Assembly (NCBI RefSeq): GCF_018406645.1
Contig: NZ_AP024546.1
Coordinates: 2,232,001 to 2,296,000 of the forward strand
Source: Lysobacter helvus
GTDB taxonomy: Bacteria > Pseudomonadota > Gammaproteobacteria > Xanthomonadales > Xanthomonadaceae
Reading direction: 5' to 3'
DNA: 64,000 nt
The first letter of the stretch is position 1; each line of letters begins with the position of its first letter. Shown here piece by piece: positions 27,627 through 35,481 of this stretch. The notes under the pieces were generated by a model that was not told the DNA's origin, searched no databases, and saw only the letters and a program-made list of their open reading frames with translations. The position numbers and the translations under genes are program-made.

Positions 27627-28288
27627 TCACTTATCGGCCGGCGCATCCATGCGCAACACCAGGTAACGCATGAAGAACTGCGTGATCGGCCCCACGCATA
27701 ACGCAAACACGAGAGTGCCCACGCCGACGGTTCCGCCCAGCACTACGCCATCGCGAGCACTACGATCTCGATGCCGGTGCGCACGCGTTGGATCGACCAG
27801 CCCGTGCGGCGCGCGAATCCGGTCATCAGACCGTCGCGGGGCCCGGGACCGAGTTGCGCACCGACATAGAGCGCAGTGACCAGCGCACAGACCAACATTC
27901 CACCTGCCAGGCAGACGCAACGGAATGGCAAAGACTCGGGCGCATCAAACATCCGAAGATTGAAGCCAGGTGAAAGGCCCCAGCAGCAGCGTGTTGGCGA
28001 TCGTGCCCAGCCCGGCATCTGCCGCAGCGGAATCCCGAGCAGCAACACCGCCACGGCGACCAGGACCATGACCCCGCCGAGCGACAGCGGCAGGTGCTGT
28101 GCCGCGCCTTGGTGGAATACGACCCACGGCGAGCCGCCGAGCGCGCTTTTCATCAACAGCGTGTTGGACACGCCGTACAGCCACAGGCCAGCCAGCAGAC
28201 GCACGAGGCGCTCGGGAAAGCGGTCGGCCCGCAGTTGGGCGAGGGGGCCGAGATTAGCCAGTCCGAGGGGGGAGGTCTTGGAGTTCAT
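27627..28288 (-). pseudogene. YczE/YitT-like membrane protein, frameshifted
   Basis: The start MNSKTSPLGLANLGPLAQLRADRFP lies at 28288. RLVRLLAGLWLYGVSNTLLMKSALGGSPWVVFHQGAAQH follows, the pattern of YczE/YitT-family integral membrane proteins. The homology then moves to a second frame near 28.0 kb (GLGTIANTLLLGPFTWLQ), back to the first (GGMLVCALVTALYVGAQLGPGPRDGLMTGFARRTG), and to a third near 27.75 kb (LGGTVGVGTLVFALCVGPITQFFMRYLVL). At least three indels are needed, so it is a decayed gene of about 220 codons and not functional. Confidence 0.8.
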
Positions 28289-28527
28289 GCGCGCCAGTAT
28301 CTGGACGAGTCGCGCTTTCACGCAGAACCATGGCCCCGTGAGCTGACCCCTGAGCACTTGGCTGCGTTAATAAGCCAGTTCCCCTGCAAGCCGGTCTGCC
28401 GTGGCCTCCTTCAGGCGAGTTCGCGGCTATGCCGAAATTGGCCGCGCTCGTAATCGCGACAATTGGTTCTGCGGGCAGCATCAAGTCCAAAGCAGAGTGC
28501 ATCCCAGCGACTTTGGAGGAACTCTGA

Positions 28528-28977
28528 ATGACCATGTACAAATCGCTTGTCTTTGCACTCGTCCTCATTGCCGCGCCACCATTCAGCACCCAGGCGTTTG
28601 CAGGAAATCCCGATACGCCCACCTACTTGGCCTACGCCGCAGAACCGGTTCAGAAGATTTATTCCGACGCGCTGCTTGGTTTCGCGCTTGAGTGGAAGTG
28701 CCAGTTTCTCGAGCAATCTGCTCGAGACATTTACGAACAGCGTCTAAGCACAACGCAAAACGAGTTTGAGGGGTATGTATTGTTGCAAGGCATGGCCAAG
28801 AACCCGCTGGAGGCTGTTGAATACGTCAAAGCGATGACAATGGCAGCAATACGCTTCGCCGCTGCTCAACCTTGCGATCCAGGGGCAAAGGAGGAAGTCT
28901 CTAAGGGGCTTCAGCGGTTGAAGGATTTCGACGAAGAAATGCGCAAGGATCTTAAGCCGTTGAAGCCAAACGATTGA
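28528..28977 (+). CDS. Exported hypothetical protein
   Basis: The 149-aa product has a Sec signal peptide (MTMYKSLVFALVLIAAPPFSTQAFA). The mature protein is helical, with one Cys pair (Cys58, Cys116) likely to form a disulfide. GGAGGA with seven-base spacing supports ATG 28528. Base composition is visibly poorer in GC than the chromosome, suggesting transfer. No family recognised; phage exclusion or lysozyme-inhibitor-like roles cannot be judged. Confidence 0.7.
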   Translation: MTMYKSLVFALVLIAAPPFSTQAFAGNPDTPTYLAYAAEPVQKIYSDALLGFALEWKCQFLEQSARDIYEQRLSTTQNEFEGYVLLQGMAKNPLEAVEYVKAMTMAAIRFAAAQPCDPGAKEEVSKGLQRLKDFDEEMRKDLKPLKPND

Positions 28978-29053
28978 TTTAAGCCGACGCTACGTCGCTC
29001 CCCCAGCTAGTTCAGAGTTAGAAATGCAGTGGCGGACACCTTTGGCGAACACC

Positions 29054-29320
29054 TCAACGCCTTGGATGCACGTAGTGCCCCTTCGTCGCGGCGCTCGTAA
29101 GTGCATCGATCAACTGCTTGGTATTTTTCCCGCTTTTGGCGCTGGATAGTTGCTGCCTAACAGCGGTCGGCAAGTAGTGATTGAACGCGTCGAGCAGCGT
29201 CCTCTTGTCAGCGTTGTGTGCAAACAGCACGGCAAGCGCTGTGGCTATGGCTTGGTTGGATGCCAGGAGATCGCTCAAGCGATCCGAGACCGCTTGCGGG
29301 TCCAATTCTGGTTCGTTCAT
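29054..29320 (-). CDS. Hypothetical small protein
   Basis: The 88-aa helical product starts MNEPELDPQAVSDRLSDLLASNQAIATALAVLFAH. The composition is credible for a protein (balanced acidic and Leu content), but the ribosome site is weak; a GTG 12 bases upstream is an alternative. It stands alone between an exported protein and repeat copy B. No family recognised. Confidence 0.5.
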   Translation of the reverse strand: MNEPELDPQAVSDRLSDLLASNQAIATALAVLFAHNADKRTLLDAFNHYLPTAVRQQLSSAKSGKNTKQLIDALTSAATKGHYVHPRR

Positions 29321-29345
29321 GGACGTCACCACTTACGCCGCAAAG

Positions 29346-29452
29346 CACGGCTTAGAGACCAACGTAATAACCGGTCGCAGCGGCCTAGGAATTATTCCCG
29401 GTGTACCCATGGTCACATGGCTACCGCTAAGGAGACGGCCTCACAGCTGGCC
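29346..29452 (+). repeat. Imperfect direct repeat, copy B
   Basis: Partner of 26341-26450. From ATG 29415 it opens a 49-codon frame starting MATAKETASQLARLATMDEV (to 29563). The matching frame in copy A is closed after four codons. The repeat probably derives from a duplicated gene start or intergenic module of the element. Confidence 0.65.
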
Positions 29453-29737
29453 CGGCTCGCCACCATGGACGAGGTGTGCGGATGCTTAAACGCTTGCCAT
29501 CCTCACGATCAATCGCGCACGGCAAGAGTGGCTGTTCCACCCGATAGCGGAACTACCCCGTGATTGAGTCTAACGACGATATGGCGGCTAAGACTTTCTG
29601 CACGGAGCAGGATGAGGCTGTGCAAGGGCATGATTACGTGTGTAAGTGATTCTTCCAGAAAATTGCGCGCTTAGCGCTGGCCGTTCGAAAAAAAGTACAT
29701 CGTTCGCTTGATCGCATCCAAATTTGGGAGGTGCGAA

Positions 29738-31378
29738 ATGGCGGAAGTACGCGTGATGGTCGAGCTGCGCTATGAGGCGAGCGTTGCCGCGCAGGCATTC
29801 GACGGGCAGGTGCTGGGATTCGATGCAACTTCGGTTCCCGGGCTGCCAGGGATCCAGTTCGACCCGACATTTGCGCCGGTGCCGATGCCGGCCGAAGTCG
29901 ATACGCCGAACGCGATCAACATGTTCGATTTGGAAACGGAGCCCGAGAACTCAACGTACGTCGTTCGCGCTGTTGTCGAGGAGAGCCGAATCGACGAGGT
30001 ACGCAAGGCACCGAACGTGGTGGAGGTCTTTTCCGACCCCGAAATTGCGCCACAGATCGTCTGCCCAGGCGCCGGGCCCGTCGGGACCGACGCCGATGTC
30101 GAACGGCTACTGTGCGTGCCAAAGATGCGCCTGGCGAAAATGACCGGGCAGGGTGTTAACGTCGCCATCGTGGATACGGGCGTGAACATCGCGTACCTCA
30201 ACGCGCACGGCAAAAATCCCTCGTTCGACGCAGCGAATAGTTGGGTGCCGAGGCCGGGGCTTGTCCCAGGAAGCTTGCCCGTGAGTCACGGAACCATGTG
30301 CGCATACGATGTCTGCATCGCGGCGCCGAACTGCACCCTTCTGGATATCGCGGTGCTGCAGTCGACGGCCAGCGGGCCCACCATCATGAGCGGGGTGCTG
30401 TCGGACGCTTTGCGCGCATACCGGCATCTGCTCGCCTTCATGCTTGCGCCGCGCCGGCCGGGGGACTCTCGATCGCTTGTGGTCAACAACAGTTGGGGCA
30501 TGTTCCATCCCTCCTGGGATCTTCCGGTCGGGGATCCTGGCAACTACAGCGACAATCCGAACCATCCATTCAATCGAATCGTTGGCGACCTCGAGCGGGC
30601 GGGTGCCGATATCCTGTTCGCCGCGGGAAACTGCGGCCGGGATTGTCCGGACGGTCGATGCCGCGGCATCACGACGAATGCCATCTATGGCGCGAATGGA
30701 CATCCTGCCGTCCTGTGCGTGGCGGGCGTGGACACCACGAAGGCGCGGGTCGGTTACTCCACAATTGGGCCCGGACGCTTGACGCGCCAGAAGCCCGACA
30801 TCTGCGGCTTTACGCATTTCCGGGGATCAGGCGTCTATGCCGCGGATGGGGGGACGTCCGCCGCTTGTCCGGTCGTCGCAGGCGTCGTCGCCGCCGTTCG
30901 GTCACGTCGTCCTTACAGCGCAGGGACACCGTCGACCCATCCTGCAGCGATCCGCAACCTCATCGCCACCACAGCCGAAGACTTAGGCGCCGGCGGATTC
31001 GACTTCGAAACTGGGTACGGCGTCGTTGGTGGATGCAAGCTCGCCGGACGATTTCGCGTGCCGACGATTTGCGACCTGTATCCGCGCATTTGCCAGGATC
31101 GATTCGACATTTGCAAACGCTACCCATGGCTATGCAGGAACGGCCAACCGTGGCCACCCCGCGAGATCGAGCCGCCACGCCCCATTGATCGCGGGCCCAC
31201 TTCCATGGAGAACGAACTCGGCTTTCAGCAATTTGCCGGCAGCGATGCGCCGATGCTGGGTGGTGACGAGGACGCGGTGGAACTGGCGTATCGTGCTGGC
31301 TTCGAGGCGGGTGTGGAGGCCGCGATGCATACCGGTACACGTAGTGGCGAGAAGGATTGCGGTTGCGGAAAAAGTTAA
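29738..31378 (+). CDS. Subtilisin-family (S8) serine protease, no signal peptide
   Basis: The 546-aa product has a catalytic triad of Asp146 (VAIVDTGVN), His184 (SHGTMC) and Ser374 (GGTSAACP), with oxyanion Asn298 (FAAGNCG). Residues 1-105 look like an I9-type prodomain (VRVMVELRY... ending EVFSDPEIAP). After the catalytic domain come a Cys-rich stretch (ICDLYPRIC...ICKRYPWLC, about 450-470), an acidic helix and the unusual tail DCGCGKS. GGGAG before ATG 29738 supports this start. No Sec or Tat signal, so it probably acts in the cytosol or leaves by another route. It is followed after 12 bases by a gene for a protein like its own prodomain. Confidence 0.88.
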   Translation: MAEVRVMVELRYEASVAAQAFDGQVLGFDATSVPGLPGIQFDPTFAPVPMPAEVDTPNAINMFDLETEPENSTYVVRAVVEESRIDEVRKAPNVVEVFSDPEIAPQIVCPGAGPVGTDADVERLLCVPKMRLAKMTGQGVNVAIVDTGVNIAYLNAHGKNPSFDAANSWVPRPGLVPGSLPVSHGTMCAYDVCIAAPNCTLLDIAVLQSTASGPTIMSGVLSDALRAYRHLLAFMLAPRRPGDSRSLVVNNSWGMFHPSWDLPVGDPGNYSDNPNHPFNRIVGDLERAGADILFAAGNCGRDCPDGRCRGITTNAIYGANGHPAVLCVAGVDTTKARVGYSTIGPGRLTRQKPDICGFTHFRGSGVYAADGGTSAACPVVAGVVAAVRSRRPYSAGTPSTHPAAIRNLIATTAEDLGAGGFDFETGYGVVGGCKLAGRFRVPTICDLYPRICQDRFDICKRYPWLCRNGQPWPPREIEPPRPIDRGPTSMENELGFQQFAGSDAPMLGGDEDAVELAYRAGFEAGVEAAMHTGTRSGEKDCGCGKS

Positions 31379-31390
31379 GGAGAGATGGTG

Positions 31391-31663
31391 ATGCCGAAAG
31401 TGCTCGTCCAGTTGCGTGAGGATAGGATCCCACCCAGGTTGGAAGCGGTTCGCGACGCACTGGGCTTGTCGGACGACGACATTGATGCCGCGTATGGCAT
31501 CGTGCCGATTGATTCCGCTTCGGGGCTCTATACCGTGAGAGTTGAGGAATCGGCCCGCGCGCGAATCGAAAGTGCGCTTCGCGATCTTGGAGCGGGCGAC
31601 GATCTGGAGGTAGGCATATTTTCGGACCCCCGAATTGAGCCTTTCGGCCCCCCGGAACTGTAA
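31391..31663 (+). CDS. Stand-alone prodomain/I9-like partner of the subtilase
   Basis: The 90-aa product starts MPKVLVQLREDRIPPRLEAV and ends LEVGIFSDPRIEPFGPPEL. The core LYTVRVEESARARIESAL...VGIFSDPRIEP aligns by eye with residues 74-105 of the protease (TYVVRAVVEESRIDEV...VEVFSDPEIAP), and both begin with a xVxVxLR strand. Subtilase prodomains fold and inhibit their enzyme; a separate copy could be an inhibitor or chaperone. ATG 31391 has AAGGAG at ideal spacing; ATG 31385 is too close. Co-transcribed with the protease. Confidence 0.72.
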   Translation: MPKVLVQLREDRIPPRLEAVRDALGLSDDDIDAAYGIVPIDSASGLYTVRVEESARARIESALRDLGAGDDLEVGIFSDPRIEPFGPPEL

Positions 31664-31669
31664 CGATGT

Positions 31670-31694
31670 GGCCGGGGAACTTGGCTCCCCGGCC
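31670..31694. other. Perfect 9-bp hairpin after protease operon
   Basis: GGCCGGGGA pairs with TCCCCGGCC around a seven-base loop, starting seven bases after the stop. No T-run follows. It could stop RNA decay or act as a rho-assisted terminator. Confidence 0.5.
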
Positions 31695-31810
31695 CTGGCG
31701 ATCAGTGAAATCCAGTGGCTGGGTGAACTCCGTTGTCAAGTTGGACGGAAGGTGGCTGCTGCCTGCGTCCCGACGCGTTCGAGGGAAGGTCATAGCTCGA
31801 GGGTGCTCGT

Positions 31811-32170
31811 ATGGTGCCCATCTTTGTTCGTATCCGCCACGCTCGAACCAAGGCTACGCTCACTCAAACCGAGTTGGCCAGACGTTTGGGCGTCCAACGC
31901 AGCGCCGTAACGCAATGGGAGCGATCGGCTGGTACAACGCCTAGCGTCTCGCACTTGTCCCAAATCGCCAGCGAAACACGGGTTTGTTTCGAATGGCTGG
32001 CGACGGGTCGCGGGCCACCCAGTCCAATTGATGGAACGTTCGACGAAGCGGTCGTGCTCAATGACTATGCGCACGACGAGCTAGAAGGTCGCGTCTTGGC
32101 AGCGCTGCGTCGTGTAGGAGGGCGCCGCCGAGAGACCGTTGTTCGTGTAGTTGAGTTGCTTTCAAGCTGA
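31811..32170 (+). CDS. XRE-family transcriptional regulator
   Basis: The 119-aa product has an N-terminal helix-turn-helix: ATLTQTELARRLGVQRSAVTQWERS...TPSVSHLSQIA (residues 14-53), followed by FEWLATGRG, a motif common in phage-type repressors. The C-terminal half is short and helical. ATG 31811 is preceded by GAGGG. It precedes a chain of membrane and glycosyltransferase genes on the same strand and may control them. No inverted-repeat operator was recognised. Confidence 0.82.
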   Translation: MVPIFVRIRHARTKATLTQTELARRLGVQRSAVTQWERSAGTTPSVSHLSQIASETRVCFEWLATGRGPPSPIDGTFDEAVVLNDYAHDELEGRVLAALRRVGGRRRETVVRVVELLSS

Positions 32171-32387
32171 GTAGCAGAGTCGCCCGTGGCCGCAATGCGC
32201 GGCATAAGGGGTTGCCACATGGCTGGGAATGGGGTTCATCGGCGTCAGTAGTATTCACTGCCGCAGGGCGGCTGCGAGTGGTGCCCACGATCGCGACAGT
32301 GTCTCGCCATTTTCGGAAGATTGGTTTGGCTTTTGGTGGTCAGAATTGGCCACATTTCTAACCGACGGGACGATCACTCTGAACTCG

Positions 32388-32939
32388 ATGCGTGGCCGTG
32401 GTGCCGGCGCGTGGACGGAGCCTGCCATTGTGAGATCTACCGAAGTCTTGGTTGCCAGGGTCGATGCGTGGAATATTCGATCCTGCGTTTCGCTCATCGG
32501 CATATTTGGTGCAGTTTTTCTTTTGAGTGCGTCACTTCATGGTCAGCCGCGCCTTATCGCATTGTCTGTTGTGTGTGTCGTAGGGGGCTTTGTATTCCTC
32601 CACATGGCGACTGCCGTGATCAAGGTCTACGACGATCGCCTAGTCGTGGGCTCTGGGTTGTATCGGCGTTCCATTCCCGTTTCCGACATTATCGGCACGT
32701 CCCAGGACCAATCCGGGACCAGCTTGGCTTGGCGACAAAACGGGATTGCACTGCCGGGATTCGGACTGGGATGGTTTTCGTCTCGGGGCGGACACCGACG
32801 ACTATTCGTCGCACGAGGACTGACGCGAAACGCGATATTGATTCGAACTTCTGGAAAGTTCGACGTACTAGTGGGAGTGGTCGAACCGGTCAAAGTCTTA
32901 ACCACTATCGCACAGCTTGTCAGCTCCCATCGTGAGTGA
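32388..32939 (+). CDS. Membrane protein with PH-like C-terminal domain
   Basis: The 183-aa product has two transmembrane helices (about residues 33-50 and 57-76). A cytosolic beta-rich domain follows (AVIKVYDDRLVVGSGLYRRSIPVSDI...LAWRQNGIALPGFGLGWFSSRGGHRRLFVARG), like bacterial PH domains. The same domain, including NGIxLPGFxLGWF, occurs in a frameshifted gene at 48960-49477. The start is uncertain: the frame is open from 32229, and 32388 was chosen because homology to the paralog begins shortly after. It overlaps the next small gene by eight bases. Confidence 0.65.
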   Translation: MRGRGAGAWTEPAIVRSTEVLVARVDAWNIRSCVSLIGIFGAVFLLSASLHGQPRLIALSVVCVVGGFVFLHMATAVIKVYDDRLVVGSGLYRRSIPVSDIIGTSQDQSGTSLAWRQNGIALPGFGLGWFSSRGGHRRLFVARGLTRNAILIRTSGKFDVLVGVVEPVKVLTTIAQLVSSHRE

Positions 32940-33162
32940 GGTTGCACTAGGGAGCATGGATCTTGCCGTGGCGTTCGTCATTGCGGTCGGGGCGTTCGCA
33001 AATTGGACTTCACTCCATGCCCGATTGCGGAATTCAGCCGACATCTGGTTAGTCCTGGCTGTCGGGATTCTTGCCTTTGGCTTCTGGATCAGCCAACGCC
33101 TGGACGCTGCGTTTACTGTTACTGCTTCCACTGTAGAAGGCAAGCAACGCGCCTCGGTATGA
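32932..33162 (+). CDS. Small two-helix membrane protein
   Basis: The 76-aa product has two hydrophobic segments (about MDLAVAFVIAVGAFANW and IWLVLAVGILAFGFWI). The stop overlaps the glycosyltransferase start by ATGA, which supports it being translated. GTG 32932 overlaps the previous gene; ATG 32956 is an alternative start. No family recognised. Confidence 0.5.
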   Translation: MSEVALGSMDLAVAFVIAVGAFANWTSLHARLRNSADIWLVLAVGILAFGFWISQRLDAAFTVTASTVEGKQRASV

Positions 33163-34178
33163 GCCATGACCGCATGCCCGCCGCTGCCGTATCGATGGTC
33201 CGCAATGAATGCGACATCATTGAGACGTTTGTTCGCCTGAATCTTCGCCACTTCGACCACATTTGCATCGTTGACCACGGCAGCAGCGATTCGACGCCGA
33301 CCATTCTTGCAGCACTCCAGTCGGAAGGGCTGCCCATCTCCGTGCAGCGAGCGGAGCACCTTTATCAAACGCAGGTCGAGACCATCGGCGCGCTGGTGCG
33401 GGAAGCGGCAGCTTCAGGTAAATTCGACTTCATCGTGCCTTTGGATGCTGACGAATATCTTCTGCCGCCGCCGGATTTCTCTTGGGACCGGTTGAAGGAG
33501 CAGCTTCAAGAGAACCAGTACGGCCTGATTCCATGGCGAACTTATGTGCCGGCTTTAGACGTGCCGGCGGACGCACCGATGCACGCCAGATTCGTGCAGC
33601 GGGATAGCGAGCCGGATCAATATTACAAGGTTGTCATCCCACAAGCTGTGGCGCGGCAGTGCACGGTTGCCCCAGGCAACCATGCGCTTGTTTCCCCATC
33701 GGACGCGGTAGGCGTGGCGATCGACCTGCCCCTTGCGCATATCCCCATCCGGAGCAGCGAGCAGATCGTGCGGAAGGCGCTGATTGGCAGCCATACGCTT
33801 TCCATCACACCGGGCCGCCATCCGACGGAGGGTTTCCATTGGGACATGATGGCCGAACGTCTTCGTTCGACGGGATATCGCCTCGACGGCAGCGAACTCG
33901 TCGAGATGGCGCTTCGCTATTCGTTGAAGCCTGAACTCCCGACTCCCGGAGTGTCGACCAGCGCTCCGGGCATCAGCGGTAGCGGTGACGATCTTCGTTA
34001 TGCAGCCCTGTCGAAAATCGATGTGCTCGCCTCACTCGATGACTTCACTTTGCGGGCGTGCCGCGAACTCAACGCCGTGCGCGAGCGCCTCGAAGCGTCA
34101 CGGGTCGAGGAAGAGAACGGCATCTTGGGCCGACTGTTCAAACGAAATCGTCGAAACGCCGCGCGCCCCGACCGCTGA
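33159..34178 (+). CDS. Glycosyltransferase family 2-like protein
   Basis: The 339-aa product has a GT-A-type fold start: AAVSMVRNECDIIETFVRLNLRHFDHICIVDHGSSDSTP (residues 8-46). The metal/nucleotide-sugar DxD-type motif VPLDADEYLLPP lies near 105-116, and GFHWDMM near 227. This matches the Glyco_tranf_2_4 group, found in surface polysaccharide or glycosylation loci. No membrane segment. The C-terminus is basic (LFKRNRRNAARPDR). It is coupled to the preceding membrane gene, so the product probably acts at the inner membrane. The acceptor is unknown. Confidence 0.8.
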   Translation: MSHDRMPAAAVSMVRNECDIIETFVRLNLRHFDHICIVDHGSSDSTPTILAALQSEGLPISVQRAEHLYQTQVETIGALVREAAASGKFDFIVPLDADEYLLPPPDFSWDRLKEQLQENQYGLIPWRTYVPALDVPADAPMHARFVQRDSEPDQYYKVVIPQAVARQCTVAPGNHALVSPSDAVGVAIDLPLAHIPIRSSEQIVRKALIGSHTLSITPGRHPTEGFHWDMMAERLRSTGYRLDGSELVEMALRYSLKPELPTPGVSTSAPGISGSGDDLRYAALSKIDVLASLDDFTLRACRELNAVRERLEASRVEEENGILGRLFKRNRRNAARPDR

Positions 34179-34248
34179 GGCCAGCGCCGGTATTCAGCAG
34201 GTGCGGTGCATCCAGTTTTTCGACTCAGCAGGTTGGCGATGACCAATT

Positions 34249-34348
34249 AGTCGTCTGACGAATCTGGTCCCCGCGTTGAGGCATTCACAGAACAAACCAG
34301 GATGGCCGCCTGCGGCCAACTAAAGAAGCCCAGCCTGGCGCGGCTTTT
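34249..34348 (+). repeat. Direct repeat: decayed antitoxin end plus terminator
   Basis: Diverged copy of 27283-27382. The antitoxin frame is recognisable (GAATCT..GTTGAGGCATTCACAGAAC) and the terminator stem is degraded (GCCCAGCCTGGCGCGGC). It has no upstream toxin or antitoxin body. Confidence 0.7.
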
Positions 34349-34929
34349 CATGAGCGGCACGCGCGGCATCGACTCAGGCGCCGGCACAAACGACGCGACT
34401 CCTTCCAGCGACTAGATGGCAAACATGATGCGCCCGATGACGTTCGCGCTCGACCAAGGGTAGCTGATCAAGCCTATCGCTTCGGTGACTGTTCGAGGTG
34501 GGATACCAATTAATGACCGACGTCAGATGGCGTAGCGCCCAGCGTCCCGCACGATCTCCACAAACATCAACGCGAGAGTAGGTCGATGAGGACGTGGAGC
34601 GCGGCGCTACTTATGTTGGGAATGCTCGGGGTCGGCAGTCTATTCGGGGCAGAACGCGATACATCTGGGTGCGGATGGTGCGCGCAACATCATGTGTGAC
34701 CGCCAGCGAATCGCAACCCCGAGGAGGAACCGGGCGCTCCCAAAACGTTATCCGCTGATCGCGCGCGTCCAGACGCCCCCCGCAACACATATCCACGAGC
34801 TTGTCGCGATGGTGTTGCTCAGGCGCAACAATTCAGGAGGAACCTGGCCTCACGCCCTGTCGGCTGCAGCCGAAGGTGTGGCGCGGCGTCGATCTGGGGG
34901 TCGAATATGCGAGGACTGGCCGCGTGGGG
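34349..34929. other. Gene-poor stretch at probable element border
   Basis: About 580 bases without a convincing gene. A 37-codon frame at 34586-34699 starts like a signal peptide (MRTWSAALLMLGMLGVGSLFG) but ends soon after and may be a truncated exported protein. No att-like copy of the tRNA-Leu 3' end was seen. Confidence 0.4.
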
Positions 34930-35481
34930 TTAGGGCGCGCGCGATGACGGGGCGGACCACCCGCGGCGCGCTGCCCGCCGCATGCTCGCCCGGACGACAA
35001 TGCGATGGAACGGTGCGATGAGCGCAATGTACGAATGCCCAAGTGTGTTGTGGCACGTCACTACGGTCGACACGACTACCTGGTGCGCGTCTTCGGCTGG
35101 GCCGTCGACCGGTCGACAAAGTACCGACAGTCGAAAGTCCAGGTGCTTGTCGTCTTCGCCAAGGATGATTTCGCTCGATCTCGAGTAATAAATCCTGAAG
35201 ACGCCGATGCGCTGGTCTGGCTTCGACGTGCTTGAAGCTTGAAGGTGCGTCGCTGTCTTGATCCCGAAAGGCCTGACCAGCACGTCCCGCAGCCTCAGGA
35301 GCCACTGCATCGACGGCGGCGGCTGCGCGAAAAGGAGACGAGCGAGCACTTCCGGGTTGCGCGATGCGTGATCGGGAAGGGTGATCGCGTAAGCATCGGC
35401 TAGGTCCACCGACTTGTAGAAGCCGCGGATTTGCGACTCGGTTGGAATGTCGACCGGGGAGATGCGGTTCGCGTCATGCAT
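34930..35481 (-). CDS. DUF2867-type protein
   Basis: The 183-aa product starts MHDANRISPVDIPTESQI. It shows the DUF2867 pattern with VDLADAYAITLPDH and the C-terminal LGHSYIALIAPFHRIVVRASMRRA. Family members often lie beside short-chain dehydrogenases or in catabolic loci, and their function is unknown. It overlaps the end of the hydrolase gene by eight bases and is last in a leftward cupin-ALDH-hydrolase operon. Near-complete domain, no signal peptide. Confidence 0.8.
   Translation of the reverse strand: MHDANRISPVDIPTESQIRGFYKSVDLADAYAITLPDHASRNPEVLARLLFAQPPPSMQWLLRLRDVLVRPFGIKTATHLQASSTSKPDQRIGVFRIYYSRSSEIILGEDDKHLDFRLSVLCRPVDGPAEDAHQVVVSTVVTCHNTLGHSYIALIAPFHRIVVRASMRRAARRGWSAPSSRAP

Larger units (their letters stand above)
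15925..34351. mobile_element. Integrative element at tRNA-Leu (satellite-like; right edge uncertain)
   Basis: The left edge is set by tRNA-Leu followed by a P4-type integrase. AlpA-like, replication-initiator and DnaB-like genes follow. The segment then holds a nuclease cassette, a toxin-antitoxin pair, decayed genes, a subtilase pair and patches of visibly lower GC. No phage structural genes are seen. The right edge is set provisionally at the partial repeat of the antitoxin end near 34.3 kb, because metabolic chromosomal-type genes begin after 34.9 kb. No copy of the tRNA 3' end was found to confirm it, and the true border may lie elsewhere, for example before 21.9 kb or beyond the window. 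Confidence 0.55.

Noticed and set aside
15925-34400. attR copy of the tRNA-Leu 3' end
   Set aside because: Looked for the T-arm/acceptor sequence (GTTCGAGTCC, CCTGGGCACCA) downstream and found no convincing second copy, so no attachment pair is claimed.
34586-34699. 37-codon signal-peptide-like gene
   Set aside because: Ends right after the hydrophobic segment and lacks a convincing ribosome site; at most a truncated remnant.
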